A stretch of DNA of 64,000 nt. Origin: Linum tenue. Lineage: Eukaryota; Streptophyta; Magnoliopsida; Malpighiales; Linaceae. The DNA lies in assembly GCA_946122785.1 (NCBI GenBank), contig CAMGYJ010000008.1, positions 15,463,475 through 15,527,474 of the forward strand. Direction: 5' to 3'. The first letter of the stretch is position 1, and each line of letters starts with the position of its first letter. Under the pieces are notes generated by a model. That model was not told the origin of the DNA, ran no database searches, and worked only from the letters and a program-made list of their open reading frames with translations. The position numbers and the translations under genes are program-made. Below, in pieces: positions 1-12,916 of the stretch.

Positions 1-744
1 AATTTTGTATGACAAAAATCCATGGATACTCAACGTGTTGGATTGAGTTTGAGTTTTCCAAACCTAGCAGGTTGTACCCCAATTTTTTTCCCAAGTAAAC
101 CCATGGATTTGACTTTGACAAAATCCGACCCATTGCCATCGCTAATTGAGATTTTAGAACATGACAAAGGTCCATCTTTTCCTTCTCCAAAACAAATCGA
201 GTAGAGTGTAAATGTTCGAAATTATCCTCCTCATTATTTGATGTCCATTATGTGAATGTAAATAATGGCAAATGACCAATTCATAAAAATAGCCTCACGT
301 ACACCTAAAAAGTGACCAATTAGTAGGTTGACCAGATAACAATAAAGTAAGCATGGAAAGAAAGGGAACGGGGCGAGAGAAAAGTCCAAAAGCAGGAATT
401 CAGAAAGTGAGAGTAGAAGAAGAAGCAAAAGGGTGGTTTCAGTCTTTCAGAAGAGAGAGGCAGAGGCACAGGGTGGGTTCAGAGAGGAGAATTTTACAGC
501 TTCGGCAGTCCTGTCTTTTCCTTTTCTCGTGATCTCCCCATCCCATTTCTTCTTTCCTCCTCTTTTCCATTAACTTTTCCTAGCGAGCTACTCTGCCACT
601 GTCTATCGAAAGCAAGAAAGAAGTCTACCCCCTTCTTTTCTTTACACTATAATAACAACAACAAACAACCCAGCCGGCCAGTTTCTCCTTCACCTCCGGC
701 AAAGTGAAGAAGAAGAAGAAGAAGAAGGGAAAGTAATTTTATCC
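1..744. other. Upstream region and 5' UTR of the GARP gene
   Basis: No gene is recognisable before about 600. The stretch 480-744 is CT- and GAA-rich and looks like a promoter and 5' untranslated leader for the gene starting at 745; it ends in a short GAA repeat (708-726). Short reading frames here have no recognisable protein features. Confidence 0.4.
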
Positions 745-3700
745 ATGGGAAGTTCGTCGTGTGGAACCGCAGGAAGGAATGGAGGAGTGAGGCAGTACAT
801 AAGATCGAAGGTGCCTCGCCTCCGGTGGACTCCCGACCTTCATCACTGCTTCCTTCACGCCATCGACCGCCTCGGCGGCCACCATAGTGATTACCCACCT
901 TCCTTCTTTTCTTTTTGACGTTTTCTCGCGGTCTCAAGTTTCTCACGATGCTCTCTAACGCGCTCTCGATCGATCTCTCCCCTTTTCAGAGGCGACGCCG
1001 AAACTGGTGCTTCAGTTGATGGATGTGAAGGGACTCACCATTTCCCATGTCAAGAGCCATCTCCAGGTTACACCCTCACTTTCCTTTATCTCATTCCTCT
1101 TTGTTTCTTTCTAAAGTTTCCAATCTTTATATATATGGGTTTATGGTCACCAGATGTATAGAAGCATTAGGACTGATCAGCTGCCTTCCACCACCAACTC
1201 AACCCAAGGTTCATCTCCATCCATAACTTTTTTTTTGTCCCCCTTGCTTTGATTCATCGTTATTTTATCTGTCAACCCATTAGTACTCATCGCTCGTGGT
1301 GGTGTTGAAGCAGAAGGAATGGATCCCATCAATGGCGAAGAAGGAACAGAAGAAGTGAAGGATGGAAGACAACCCAAAAGTGATCAATACTACCAGTTTC
1401 TTCTCCCCAGCCCCAAAAGGTCAGCTACTAATTTCTCTCCCACCCTTCATTGATAAAATTAGTCACTGTAGACATTTAGCAAAACAGAAAAAAAAAAAGG
1501 TGCAATAACAATAGTCCAACAACAGAAACAGACAAAATACAATCTCTGCTCAACAATTTAAAAGAAAAAAAAAACAAAAGAATTAAAGAAGAGTTTTGCA
1601 GAAGTAGGCAACTGTGCCATTACTATACAATTCTCCCCCCTACCTTCATTCCTTTTGCATCCCCCCCTTTTTTTTGATTTTTCACCTCCTGCATTTCCTT
1701 GGCAGCATTCCATTTTTCTGCTTCCATACCATTCCCAGTGGTCAAACAGTGATTTCATTTTTCACCATTAATGATTGCTTTTTTTTTTGCAACTGCAGGG
1801 TGAAAGTGGAGAGTTTGAACAGTGGTAGTGGGAAAGGGGGAGACCATGGGAGCATTGTTATGATGGATGGGGAAAGGATTAGGAAGAAGAGGAAGAGGTG
1901 GTCATCATGTAATCATCAGATTACTGAGTTCAACAACAACAAGAAGAAGAAGAAGGGAATCTTTTGTGGTACTGATCCGTACGAATCGCTTGATCTCCTT
2001 AACCCCCACCACCATAATCATCATATCCACAATGGAATAATGAACTCAAATCAGCAACAGTACCACATTGGTGGTGGAGGAGGAGGAGGAGGAGGGTTCA
2101 GGTGTGGCCAGATGCAGCTTTCTCACCATGCTCCCACTAATGGAGTTAGTACAAAGACGACTAATGGATTTTCTAGCTTTACCCACCACCGGGAAGAATC
2201 TCGTTTCCTCGAGGTACATCTATTAAACTCTATTGCTCACATTCTTTTAGGTATACACGTGTCACATTCTTAATTTAAATTTTAAAGTCGTCCGTTACGA
2301 ATAATACATTCAATGTGTGATAGTATGTCGTACACTCTTCGTGATTACTTCATTCAATAAAAGTAGGTATTATGTAGTTATCCCATTTTGACCTAAATAA
2401 ACGTTAGTAGTATAATACATACCCTTTCAACTTTACTTCATAGTATATTGAATCCCTCGAGTCAAATAAGGTGTAAGTAGGAAAATGGGGATCCCATCTT
2501 GTCGCTTATTGCGGTTCTTTTTAGGCTTATGGGGATCTCTGTAGGAAGCTGTATCTGTGTTGGTTGAGTGTAGTTTTGGGGTTGTTTTAACTTTTAAGCC
2601 TTTGAAGAGAACCCTTTATTTCTTTCTTTGCTTTTCCCTCTTTCCATATCTCTTTCTTATTGAGTCATATATTATTCGACAGTCTACTACTCATACTGAT
2701 ATTAGCCTGGGGACTACTCTTGCTACTTCTATTATTCCATCCCTGCTTCCCACCACATCACGCCATGGAATAATATCTTTCTTTTCAGTTTTCAGCAAGT
2801 CAACTTTTTTATTTTCACCCACCTTCACTTTTTACCTTGAGGAGTCAAAATTTTTATTATGAAAGGACTGGTGATCGGTTTTTGCTGAGATGGTAGATTT
2901 GGTTTCTGACCACCGTTAGCTCCCTGGTGTCTCGTCACATCTCATATTTACTTCTACTAATATCAAAGTGGGACGGCAAATGTTCACTTCTCTTTATGTG
3001 AAAAGGATTTACCCTTTTTACCTTTTTTTTTTTTACTGTTTTGTTGTTTCCCAGAAGGTGTAGAGAGGAATGTAGCGAGAATGTGATTGTGAAGCATATA
3101 TTAGTACACTCTACTCTAGCATATTTGTTGACTTTTGTCTCTTTTCTTCTTTTCGAATGGTATTATTAGGGCAGTAGTATGATGACACTTTCTTGTTTCT
3201 TCTTTTACCCAAAACCAAAACGTAGGGATACAGAAAGTTGGAAGCGAAAAGTAAAAAGTATAATGTATCTTTCATTTGGTGATATCTTTCCATAAATTAA
3301 TTAACTGTTTAAGTACTTTATCACCATTACGGCGTTACCCATTTTCATTCTAAACTTAATACAAATCTCTATCGTATTTATCGTACAGGTTATGAAAGTT
3401 GAGACCGCCGCCGATCTAGTTAACGGAGTAGCCAGCTGGAAAAGCAAGGAACTGCCGGAGGTGGCCGCCGGAGGAGCTGGCAGCGGTGATGAGAGAACGG
3501 GGGTAGTTGGCCATAGTGAAGGCAACGGTGGCAGTGGTCGGAGTAGTTGCGAGTTGTCGTTGTCGTTGTCATTGCCCGGCGGAGGCAGCGAGGTTGACGG
3601 CGGTCTTTCTTCGAGTCTCACTACTTTCTCTTCGCATTACTACTGCTACGATAGTAATTATGGCAGTAGGTTTAAGGACGTATCTTCGTCGTCGTCTTGC

Positions 3701-3751
3701 TCGAATCCTACGCTCAACCTGGACCTTTCCATTGCTCTATGTGGCACTTAA
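745..3751 (+). CDS. GARP (G2-like, MYB-related) transcription factor, putative repressor
   Basis: Six exons give a 386-aa protein: 745-886, 990-1066, 1154-1208, 1311-1419, 1799-2213 and 3389-3751, all with GT-AG junctions and consistent phase. Residues 25-77 form one GARP DNA-binding domain. It has the family landmarks RLRWTPDLH, ATPKLVLQLM and the SHVKSHLQMYRS signature, and is split by introns at conserved places. The rest is low-complexity (Lys-rich, His-rich, poly-Gly). Two LxLxL-type EAR motifs are visible: LSLSLSLP near residues 322-329 and LNLDLSIAL at the very C-terminus. In this family (Arabidopsis relatives include At2g40260 and At2g38300) such motifs recruit TOPLESS-type co-repressors, so a nuclear repressor role is inferred. 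The start codon was chosen because it is the first ATG in frame with the domain. The exact ortholog is not resolved. Confidence 0.9.
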
Positions 3752-4050
3752 TTAGATGTATGGTGTTGTTCTTCATTAGTTGTAATTTTTTTCTTTTTTG
3801 CCATTAGATGACTTAGTTGTATTTTCTGTTTCATTGTGGTAGTTTGTAGTGCGTTACTAGCTACCACGTACGTACATATGAAGTATGATTATTATCCTAG
3901 TTGTTTTTGTGCTTTGTGTGTGAAGGAAAAGGAAGGGATTATCTCCTCTCGGCCTGACCTGCTAGGTCTGAGCCCATTAGTTCTCTCTAAATGATAAAAT
4001 CTGCTGGTATTTAATAAAATGGGCCATGAAACAGGTAATATCATCCTTTA
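3752..4050. other. 3' flank of the GARP gene
   Basis: T-rich sequence after the stop codon, probably 3' UTR and terminator region. No other gene is visible. Confidence 0.4.
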
Positions 4051-4051
4051 A

Positions 4052-4541
4052 TTGAGGTTTGAAGTGATTGGGGACGGTTCGTCTGATGCAGGGATGTTTC
4101 CAATTGCAGCTGCGGCAACCATTTATGCAGGGATCAAAGATGCTCATGTTTTGGAGAACCTAGCTCTTCAGGATTGTCTCAAGGAATGCAGCACAAGACA
4201 GCTCACATCGCTTCTTATTACGGGCGACGCGAAGGTTATCCTGGATAAATGTTTGGCAGGGGATTTCAATGATTCTAAAGTTGGCGCAATTTTGCGTGAG
4301 ATCCAAGCCTTGTTGGCTGGTTTTGGGGGGTATTGTGATCTACGTTTCGTAGGTCGTCATTGGAACAGGGAGGCTCATTTAGTGGCCAAAAAGTCCCTGA
4401 GTTTGTCGCCTCGGGTCCTGTCGAGGTTCGACTATGTGTCTTGGTTACGTAGTTTGTAATTGACGGTGTGTGGATCTTATCTCCATCTCGTTTGAGATCG
4501 GTTGAATAGCAAAAAAAAAAAAAAAATTTGAAGTTTGAAGT
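4052..4541 (+). mobile_element. 5'-truncated LINE (L1-type) 3' end with RNase H domain
   Basis: An open frame (4052-4459) encodes an RNase H-like domain of the RVT_3 type, with the typical tail RHWNREAHLVAKKSL. It lacks an ATG and begins abruptly. It is followed by about 50 bases of 3' sequence and a run of 16 A (4511-4526). Sequence around 4051-4065 recurs almost unchanged right after the A-tract (4525-4541; shared core TTTGAAGT), as expected for a LINE target-site duplication. This is therefore a severely 5'-truncated insertion, not a host gene. Confidence 0.8.
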
Positions 4542-4724
4542 CCCATTACGTTCGGTTATTGATGTAATTTGAGTATCTCGAAGTTTATCTAGACATCTAG
4601 AGTAGTAAAGTCCTCGGTTTCAGATCGGAAGAATATTGTCGACGATGCTCCAATTGATGGCAAGTACAAACACCAATATAATCATAAAATAAAATTGATG
4701 TCAAGCTAACCAAAAATACAGCAT

Positions 4725-4946
4725 CTCGTCTGATACCATGTTCGGGTTTGCCCATTGGGCTCTGACTTCTACTTTTGGATGGATCTACACAGATTAAATT
4801 GGTTATATATGTGGGCATTGGGTTCCCACGACCTGGTCCTTTTCTCGTTTCGTGGGACTGGGCCATTGGACATCTACTGGGCCTTGCAACTCAAACCAAT
4901 TAAGCCCAATGCTTCTAGGTAAGTGTATTCATAATTGGGCCTGACA
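4725..4946 (-). mobile_element. LTR plus primer-binding site of a decayed LTR retroelement
   Basis: Read on the minus strand, an LTR of about 208 bp (4739-4946) starts TGTCAGGC and ends CGAACA. It is followed directly by TGGTATCAGACG, a near match to the initiator-Met tRNA primer-binding site. A TATA-like stretch lies inside. The element interior should lie to the left but is not recognisable, and no second LTR was found, so this is a remnant. Confidence 0.55.
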
Positions 4947-5028
4947 TTTCTACCAATAGGAATGTTGGGTCATGGGTGGAATACCTACTGGTTTGGCCTT
5001 GTATTTATTTCTGTTTGCCTTTCATAGC

Positions 5029-6224
5029 TGTTTACAACTAAAAATTATTTTTGTATCTTCTATTATTGATGAGCTACAAGGTAATTAAGAATTTTATAAG
5101 ACCACATTATTTAAATAAATTAATGTTATTAAGTTGAGCTTTATGGATGTTGATTTTAAGTCCAAGTCACCAAGTAATACTGAGCATGAATATGATTCAA
5201 TGAGTAATATGGGCCTCTTGTAGGAGGCCATGACATGCCATGCCACGAGATTGTATAAAAATTTATTAAGTCTGGAGAGGCACGTGTCGCTTCACGAAGA
5301 GGGCCATGTTTATCTAGGATCTAGAAGTACATGTTATCTTAACGAGAAGGGCCATGGACGCAAGACAAGAGGCCCTGACATGATTGAAAAATGATAAGTA
5401 TGTGAAGACCATGTCGTGTCACGAGAATGACCACATAAATGATTGAGAAGTCTATGGCCATGAATAAAGTGGTCATGCCGCCTCATGACAAGACCGAATG
5501 ACACAAAGTATACTAAGTCTGGGAAGGGCATGCCACCTCACGAGAGGGGCCATGTGCATGATCGAGAGGTCCATGCCGCATCACGAGAGGGGCCCATGGA
5601 CACGAATGAGAAGGACGTGGTGGTGGAGCATTATTTCACTAGTGACTAAGTCCCTAGAGGGCCATGGACATGAGTAAGAAGTCCATGACCATGAGGCAAG
5701 AAGACTATGACCCCTTTGCGAGACACCACATGCTCATCAAAAGACTAGCGTGGCACGTGATCTAGAACAAGAGCATACGAGGCAAGACACACTCCAAGAC
5801 TCACGACAGTTCCAAGAGAAGCACCTAGGCGGTTGAGGGAGTAACCACCATGTCCGAGGAAGCAGGGAGCGGTTCTTTTTGGGAGTTATCAAGAGGCAGT
5901 TTCTACGATTGTTATCTCCCAATGACTATAAATAGTAGTTAGGGTTGACAGAGAGAGGGGTTCCCAAAACCACACAACTAATGCCTACATCAAATTTTTA
6001 TCCTTTATCTGCTAATGTAGCCATTTTCGTAGTTTGGAGCTCTTACTGAACCTTCATAGGAGTAGGAGTAGTTTAATTTAGATTTGTCCCAAAAAATCAT
6101 GAATCAAACACCCTCTTTCGAACTTTGTTTGAAGAGGTGTGAGCCATGTCTTAGTAATCGTTGTCCAAATAAGTCAGAGGTGCAATCAATCTCAATTCAA
6201 CGCAAGTTTTCTCGCCGGAAAACT
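5029..6224 (+). mobile_element. Solo LTR, family 'A/B/C' copy A (degenerate)
   Basis: This copy matches the elements at 27621-28854 (inverted) and 52357-53815 over its whole length. It starts TGTTTACA and ends CGCCGGAAAACT. It contains the tandem GGCCATG-type blocks of the family and the promoter-like CTATAAATAG near 5928. The flanking 5-mers (ATAGC and ATGGG) do not match well, so this is probably the oldest copy. Short reading frames such as 6084-6347 are part of the LTR and are not genes. Confidence 0.75.
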
Positions 6225-7729
6225 ATGGGAGACCAGGTACTGACCACCAAGTACATTTATGGGTGGTTTGGATGCAGGATTTTAATTAGAGGGATTTGTG
6301 AAGGATTTGGGTCCAAATCCCTCAACTATAAAACCATATTTTTATGATTAAGGATTTGTATTAAATCTCTTATAAAACCATATTTTTATGATTAAGGATT
6401 TGTATTAAATCTCTTGTTTGTTTAGAGAAGTGGGTTTTTAATGAAAAAAGTCAAATTTCTATTTTCACTTTTTGTTCATCTTGTTCTCCGTCGCAAGTAG
6501 AACTCCCCTGTTTGTTCTTCGACTCCCCATCATTCTTCAACTCCTTTCTCCGAACAGACCCCATTTTCATTAGTCTTCTCCTCCATATGGCATCCTCGAG
6601 AGACCATAGACATCCCCGCTTGTAACCGGCGGGTGGATCAGTGATCGGGAATGGGCAAGAAACAAACCCAGAATTTTGCTCCTTTGCCTCCTCCGTCGTC
6701 GATTCCCGGAGAACCCGTAAATACTTCTGCTACGAAAAAGGGTTGTGATAAGAAACACTCAATTTTTCGTGCTCCAACCAGACCTAACTCATGCTGTCCT
6801 TCGACCTCTTCTTCTTTCTCTAAAGAACCACAAAATCAAAGCCTATTCCTATGTGTCGTGACCCCATCCAATCCACCAAAGCCAAAAGTGAATCCTCCAC
6901 AGTCAACTGAACTTGATTTCTAATGGCCATCAATATGGACTTTATATATTCAATTAAGATCCAAAATCATAGATCTGGAATGAAAACAAAAATGTTTGGA
7001 TTCAGGAACAGACGACCACAACGAGAGGGTGCTTAGGCGCAGCAGGATGGCGACGACAACGAGAACACGCGATGTCGGAGGGTGGGCAAAGTTGCTCCCA
7101 GCGAGTTGGCCCGCCAATGAAAATGGGTGAAGAAGACGAAGAGAGTGAGTGAAGATGCGATGTCAGAGGAAGAACGCATCAGCTCCTATTGAGGTTGGGC
7201 CGCCAGCGTGGTTGTGCCATCGGCGAGCAAGGGTGAAGGTGCTCTGGGCGAGGTTGGGTAGCCGACCAGGATGGGTGATGAAGACGAAATGGTGAGTGAA
7301 GGCAACCTAGTTATGCTCCTAACATGCCATTTTGTTAGGAGATATTGACAGGGTAGGATAGATGGCCACGTCGTCCAGCCGGATCGGACGGTGGAGGAGG
7401 ATTGGCGCCGACTTGTGAGAGGAAGAGAGCCGAGTCCATCGGCTGCCCGAATTCCACTATCCAAAGGGGGCCCACAAATTAAAAAAAACGACTGCCTTTT
7501 CTTAGTCTCCTTCTCTCTTCAAATCACTTTGTCAGTTTTCATTCTCTCTCCTCAAAACTTTTTTGTTTCCTCCTCCCCTTTTCTCTCAATAATCACTAGA
7601 ACCACTCTCAGACTCTAACGAAGCAGACGACGGCGACTGTGAAAACGACGGCGACGACGGTATCGCGACAAGGAAGAAGTTGTCAGCGACGGTGGCTGTG
7701 CTTGAAGGAAGAAGACGACGGTAATCGTG

Positions 7730-7773
<44 letters not shown>

Positions 7774-8014
7774 GTCTCTATTTCATTCTTCACCTTGCTT
7801 ATTGTGATTCAATCGAGTTTCTGAAGATTGTTCTATTTTTCTTTTGATTTTGTTTCTTGGATTCAGATTTTGTGTTTCAAAGAAATTAGTAGTGTTTGAA
7901 GTTAGGGTTTCATGGATTCGACTAGATCTGGGTTTTTCTTTGTTTTTTGTATGAGTTTGATGGATTTGTTTTCTGGTAACTTAGATTTGACTGGATCTGG
8001 GTTGCTTTCTTTTG

Positions 8015-8552
8015 TGGATATGTTTTCTGGGTTTGTGGATGTGACTGGATCTGGGTTTCTTTGTTTGTGGATTTGATTGGATCTGGGTTGCTTTGTTTTC
8101 TGGGTTTTGTGGATATGTTTTGTGTGTGTTCCGATATTAGTTCTGTTCGGGCAGGTTATCAGTTTTTAATTGTCTGGATAGTTGTTTGATATATCTGGAT
8201 ATTCCTAGATTGATATTGGTTTTGGTCGACCATGATATCATTTGTGAATTGCCTGGATAGTTGTTTGATATATTTGGATTATGTGGATATGTTTACTGGG
8301 TTTGTGGATGTGACTGGATCTGGGTTTGGGTTGCTTTGTTTGTGGATTTTGTGGATTTGATTAGAACTGGGTTGTTTTGTTTTCTGGGTTTTGTGGATAT
8401 GTTTTGTGTGCGTTTCGATATTAGTTCTATTTCGGGCAGGATATCAGTTTTTAATTGCCTGGATAGTCGTTTGATATATCTGGATATTCCTACATTGATA
8501 TTGGTTTTGGTCAACCATGATATCATTTGTGAATTGCCTGGATAGTTGCTTG
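8015..8552. repeat. Tandem duplication, unit 269 bp (two copies)
   Basis: The segment beginning TGGATATGTTTTCTGGG at 8015 recurs at 8284 with few differences. It includes the distinctive blocks GATATCAGTTTTTAATTG and ACCATGATATCATTTGTG. The sequence is T-rich and intron-like. Confidence 0.8.
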
Positions 8553-8624
8553 ATATATTTAGATATGACTTGTTTGATATTACTTCTGATGGTTGGGGTA
8601 TTCGTTATGTGAAGTCCAGCTGCA

Positions 8625-8795
8625 ATGACAAGAACTAAATCAACTGCAATGAGGACCACATCAGAAGGCGAAACCTTTAGGCCTAAATGTGCCAAACAAC
8701 AACAACAAAATGAGGACCAAGAAATTGAGGATGAAGAAAGTGATGACCAAGACGATGAGGGAAAAGGAAGAAAAGTTTATCTTAGATTTGTGTAG
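8625..8795 (+). CDS. Short acidic ORF (56 aa) inside the Harbinger-like element
   Basis: An ATG-started frame encodes a Lys/Arg-rich N-terminus, a Gln run and a Glu/Asp-rich half (EIEDEESDDQDDEGKGRK), then a stop. It follows a long T-rich stretch that could be a 5' UTR intron beginning near 7722. I do not recognise the family. It may be an exon of captured host sequence or chance coding. Confidence 0.3.
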   Translation: MTRTKSTAMRTTSEGETFRPKCAKQQQQNEDQEIEDEESDDQDDEGKGRKVYLRFV

Positions 8796-9629
8796 TGTGA
8801 TATTGGTTTGTAAAACTGAACTTAGGGTTAGATAATATTTAGGGAAGGATGTTGGTTTGTAGCAAGATGGATAATATTTTGTCAAATGTTGGATATAATT
8901 AACAACATAAATTCTTATTCAAAAATATACCGTAACCTCCGAGAAAAATATCCGTCTTTATGTAGAATAATATCCTTAAAGCTCAGACTAATACTTTTTG
9001 TGTGCCAAAGTATATCCTGAAAGCCCAGACTAATATCCTCGATCTCTTTGCCTCTTCACGATTCATCGGTTTGTTTTTCCCTTTAGTCATCAATTAAACA
9101 CATTGAATCAATTACCCACATTTAGTAATCAATTAAACACATTTAATCCCTGTGAGGTCAAGATATTATCGAGGCGGGAAAAAGTCCAAAAGATGATCGA
9201 CATTTTGGAGCAGCAATCCCACACTTGAGCAAAGAATTTTCTTAAGTACTATTTTTTGTTTGGAAAGTTATAATCGCCATGTCGGAATGACTTTGACTAC
9301 TAATTTTATCGAGTGTTCTCACTAGTTTTGCGTACTAGAAAACCATAGCAGACCAATATCTGTACACAATAAAAATAATATCCACACCACCCATACCAAT
9401 ATCCGTTCCTAGCATAATAAATATCCTTACCAACACAAACAAATATCCGTCGCTCAAAGACTAATTTCTGACTGTCTTAGACTAATATACGACTACACAG
9501 CCAACATATCCACACATCTCATACTAATATCCTCCAATCACATAATAATATCTTATCACCACAGACAAAAATCGAACCACCCTTCATTGTGTTCAAAACC
9601 ATTTCCACATTATCGTCTTCTAAACCCGA

Positions 9630-9915
9630 AACCAAAACTCGAACCCTGTACCTGAAACCCTAATCGTAAACCCTAAACCCTCACTCTCCTACTATTATTG
9701 TTTCATGGGCCTTCGGCGGGCAGCCCTAACTAAGGTTGCAAGCCTTATGTGTTAGGACTTGATAGTGTGTTAGTTTTGATGGAAGACACAATATCCATTG
9801 CATATAATATCAGTTCATGCAAAAATAAATATTCATACAATCCAGACTAAACGGTAAACCCAAACCCTAACACTAAATCCTAAACCAAAATCCAAACCCT
9901 AACCCCAAACCCTAA
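9630..9915. repeat. Degenerate telomere-like (CCCTAAA) tracts
   Basis: Two clusters, near 9630-9690 and 9845-9915, are rich in AAACCCTAA-type heptamers with many variants. They lie inside the Harbinger-like element and are too degenerate to be a true telomere. Confidence 0.6.
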
Positions 9916-10567
9916 TATTGAAAAACACATAAATATCTACACAAATAAACATAGATAAATATCACAAACTAATATCCAACCATTTAGCAATAAATATCCG
10001 CTATAGCCAAAAGAAATATTCATTGTAACCACAAGTAAGAAATAGAAAAAGAAAAAAAAAGGTGTTGAGAGAGAGAATAGTGGTGGACCCAGCGCCACTT
10101 TCCCTTCCTCTCCCAATCCCGCCCAAATTATGGTGGACCCAACGCCACCTTTTTCAATTTTGCAGCTGGGCCGGCTTCAAGTCCAAGCCCAAGATCAACT
10201 CACTTAAATGAGCCATTATAAGCCTTCAACCCTCCTCCCTTGGATTGTATGTGGGCCGACGTGGCTATCATCTCCACCGTGTCAGTATATGCTAACAGAT
10301 TTCCCTGTTAGTAGTTTAACTTTTGCGGAGTGAAGGATGGAAGAAGGCTAAGTTTGGAACAAAACAAAAAAAGATTGAGGGGTTTCAAAATAGCTGACCC
10401 CATTAGCTATTTTGAAATCCCACATATGTGGGTTTTTTAAAATTTCTGATGATTAGAATCCCGACTCTTTCCAAACGCGTTAATTGGTTAAAATCCCTCA
10501 TTGTGTGAGATTGTTTTAAAATCTTGCACCACAATCCTGCCACATTCCCCATCCAAACGACCCCTTA

Positions 10568-11406
10568 GTGTTTGGCATGGGGTTTGTAATCGAATAATTT
10601 TTTTCAATACTATTGTTTTCAGATTGCTGTATTTTTTTAATCTTATTAAAAAATTCCGATGTGATCTAGAGTTGATCATTATAATATCGAATCTATATTA
10701 TTTGTGAAATCATATGAATTATTTCATTTATATGTTAGGAAGTTGTATACAATCAATTCTCAATTGAGGGATAAAGGAAACTGGTGGCTTATGTATCCAC
10801 AAATGCTCGTCTCTCTAAGTTTTACATAATACGTTGGCCATAAGACAAGCGGATTGATTGCACTCTTAGACCACAAAACTCGATCTAATTTCTCGAGTCC
10901 GTTCTAAAGACCTCGACCCTTAGTTTCTCACAAACATTACTGATCTCAAGTGTCGAAGATTATTCATTGTTTAACTTCTGGATAAGTAACAAGCAGTCAT
11001 TTTCAAATTTACATGGTGAAAAACGAAATTGTTTAGCAAAATTGAGACCACATACTTGAAAGTAAATGCATCGTCGAATTTCAAAAATAGACGACAAATT
11101 CTTTTCTCATAAACAAAACAGATGATAACTTCATTTACATACATCTTTTAAAGATTTTATTTAGGTTAGTGGGAGACGATACACTTGTTCATCATTTGCA
11201 ATTGAAGCAGTTCTTTGAGAGATTTTCATTTGTGTCTGGGTTCAATATGTAATCAACAAGTTAAGGTAAGCAAGCAAGCTAGCTACCATTCCTAATCGGT
11301 TGGTTTCCTTGCCTTGTAAAAAGGGATAAAGATTCTCTTTTCCGAAACTTCATCCCATCCCGTGGGTTCTGTACTAAGACAAAACCCTGATGTGACTGCG
11401 GTGGGC

Positions 11407-11446
<40 letters not shown>

Positions 11447-12732
11447 AATGTGGAGAGACAGCCGGCGGGCCGAGCTTTAGCCTTGAGACTTCCCTTTCTT
11501 TCTCCCCCCACCACCTTCACCACCAACAATCCAGCAACACAACAACAAAGACTACTCATTCATTCACCTCCTTTTCTTCCTCTCCTCTCTTTCTTAAAAT
11601 ATTGAAAATTTGCATGCAAACCCAACGCACGGCAGCAAAAGGGTGGTTTCCTTTTTGCCGGTCTCCCTCTCGTCATGTCATTTTTTTTTCACCCTCTCTC
11701 GACCCTTTAATTTTCCTATGCATATTTTCCCCAATTAGGATGACAATTTCGATCTAACCCGTTTTATTCGATCTGTTCGACCTGTTTTGGGACGGGTCCG
11801 AGGCGGGGCAGGGCGGGCATTGGGTACTCTCATCGACACGACTTGCCCTGACTCGCCCCATTCTCGACCCGTTCTTGCGTAAATTACATGAGATCTCAGT
11901 AAAATTACTTAGGATTTTCATTTTATTACATCATATTTTAACTATAACAAAGTTGTAATTAGTAAAAATCACAATTTGTCAAATAATTTAACTACATTCA
12001 TCATAATATGGTTTGTTTTTGTGGTTTTATAATGAAATTAACAAATATTTGTAATGCTTTTTTTTGTCGATCTGCCTCGACTCGCGACCAATAATAAATT
12101 ATCCTATCTGAACTCAACCTGCCACGAGGCGGAAATAAGTATCATGATACCCGCACCGAACCTGCGGATTGCGATTCCTACTCCCACTTCATCATCCATT
12201 TCCGGTTATGCTCGATTCTCACCCTCCCACCTTTCTTTTCCTTCAAGGGAAATAATTAATTAAAAAGAAAGGGGGAAAGAACAACATACAAAATCCCCAG
12301 CTGCCTGCCTCTACAGGCCAAGGGGGATGGGTTTCTTGGTTAATTAAACAACTAATTAATTAGCATGGAGCGGGGGCACAGGCATGAATAAACAAATGGT
12401 ATTAACATTCTTTTCTGATGAATGATGAATTGATGATATGATCAGAGAAATCCTTACTCGTATTTAATAATAATCGTTACTACTTTACACCCGGAATTCA
12501 GTGATGCATGAAACAGCAAGGAGAGAAGATGTAGAAGTAGAGGGAATTAATACCCACCTCACCTAGACCTTGACCCTTTCTCTATCTTTGTCTTATTCCA
12601 TCCATTAATTAATTACAGGAGTAGGGGTTGCTCCTTTATTGAAATTTGTTGGTTCTGGTTTGAACTTTTATTACTTTTCAACTTTTCAATTTCAGAAACA
12701 TACATGGTAAATAATCAAATTAAATAAGGCCA
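10568..12732. other. Intergenic region with GA repeat; possible hAT-like MITE
   Basis: No gene is supported. A GA microsatellite lies at about 11409-11442, and the frames across it are repeat artefacts. The stretch 11731-12190 is bounded by GC-rich blocks of the type seen in plant hAT MITEs (ATGACAATTTCG on the left), but the ends are too decayed for a firm call. Confidence 0.35.
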
Positions 12733-12916
12733 AATTCTTTTAATCTTGGAATACAACATTATAACCAAAACATCTAAACTGGTACAACAATCTAATTAAT
12801 CAAATTAAAGTTTAATCGGCCAGGTTAATTAGTTAACCGCGTTAACCAATATAACATCACGTTAACATTAAGTGAGAAATTTTTTCAATCTATGCATTAA
12901 TTCACAATTTATATAA

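Larger units (their letters stand above)
6260..10564. mobile_element. PIF/Harbinger-like element, non-autonomous, about 4.3 kb
   Basis: The ends are imperfect inverted repeats. The left starts TGGGTGGTTTGGATG and the right, reversed, starts GGGGTCGTTTGGATG. Both continue with related GCA(A/G)GATTTTAA and GAGGGATTT blocks. The element is flanked by the trinucleotide TTA on both sides (6257-6259 and 10565-10567), the usual Harbinger target. No transposase reading frame was found. The interior holds GC-rich gene-like sequence (7020-7720), a CT repeat (about 7733-7768), an intron-like T-rich stretch with a 269-bp tandem duplication, a short acidic ORF, and telomere-like CCCTAAA runs. It may be a cargo carrier or a composite of several insertions. 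Confidence 0.55.

Noticed and set aside
11362..11757. 131-codon frame across a GA repeat
   Set aside because: It consists of dinucleotide-repeat translation followed by a Ser/Phe-rich tail; no coding signature.
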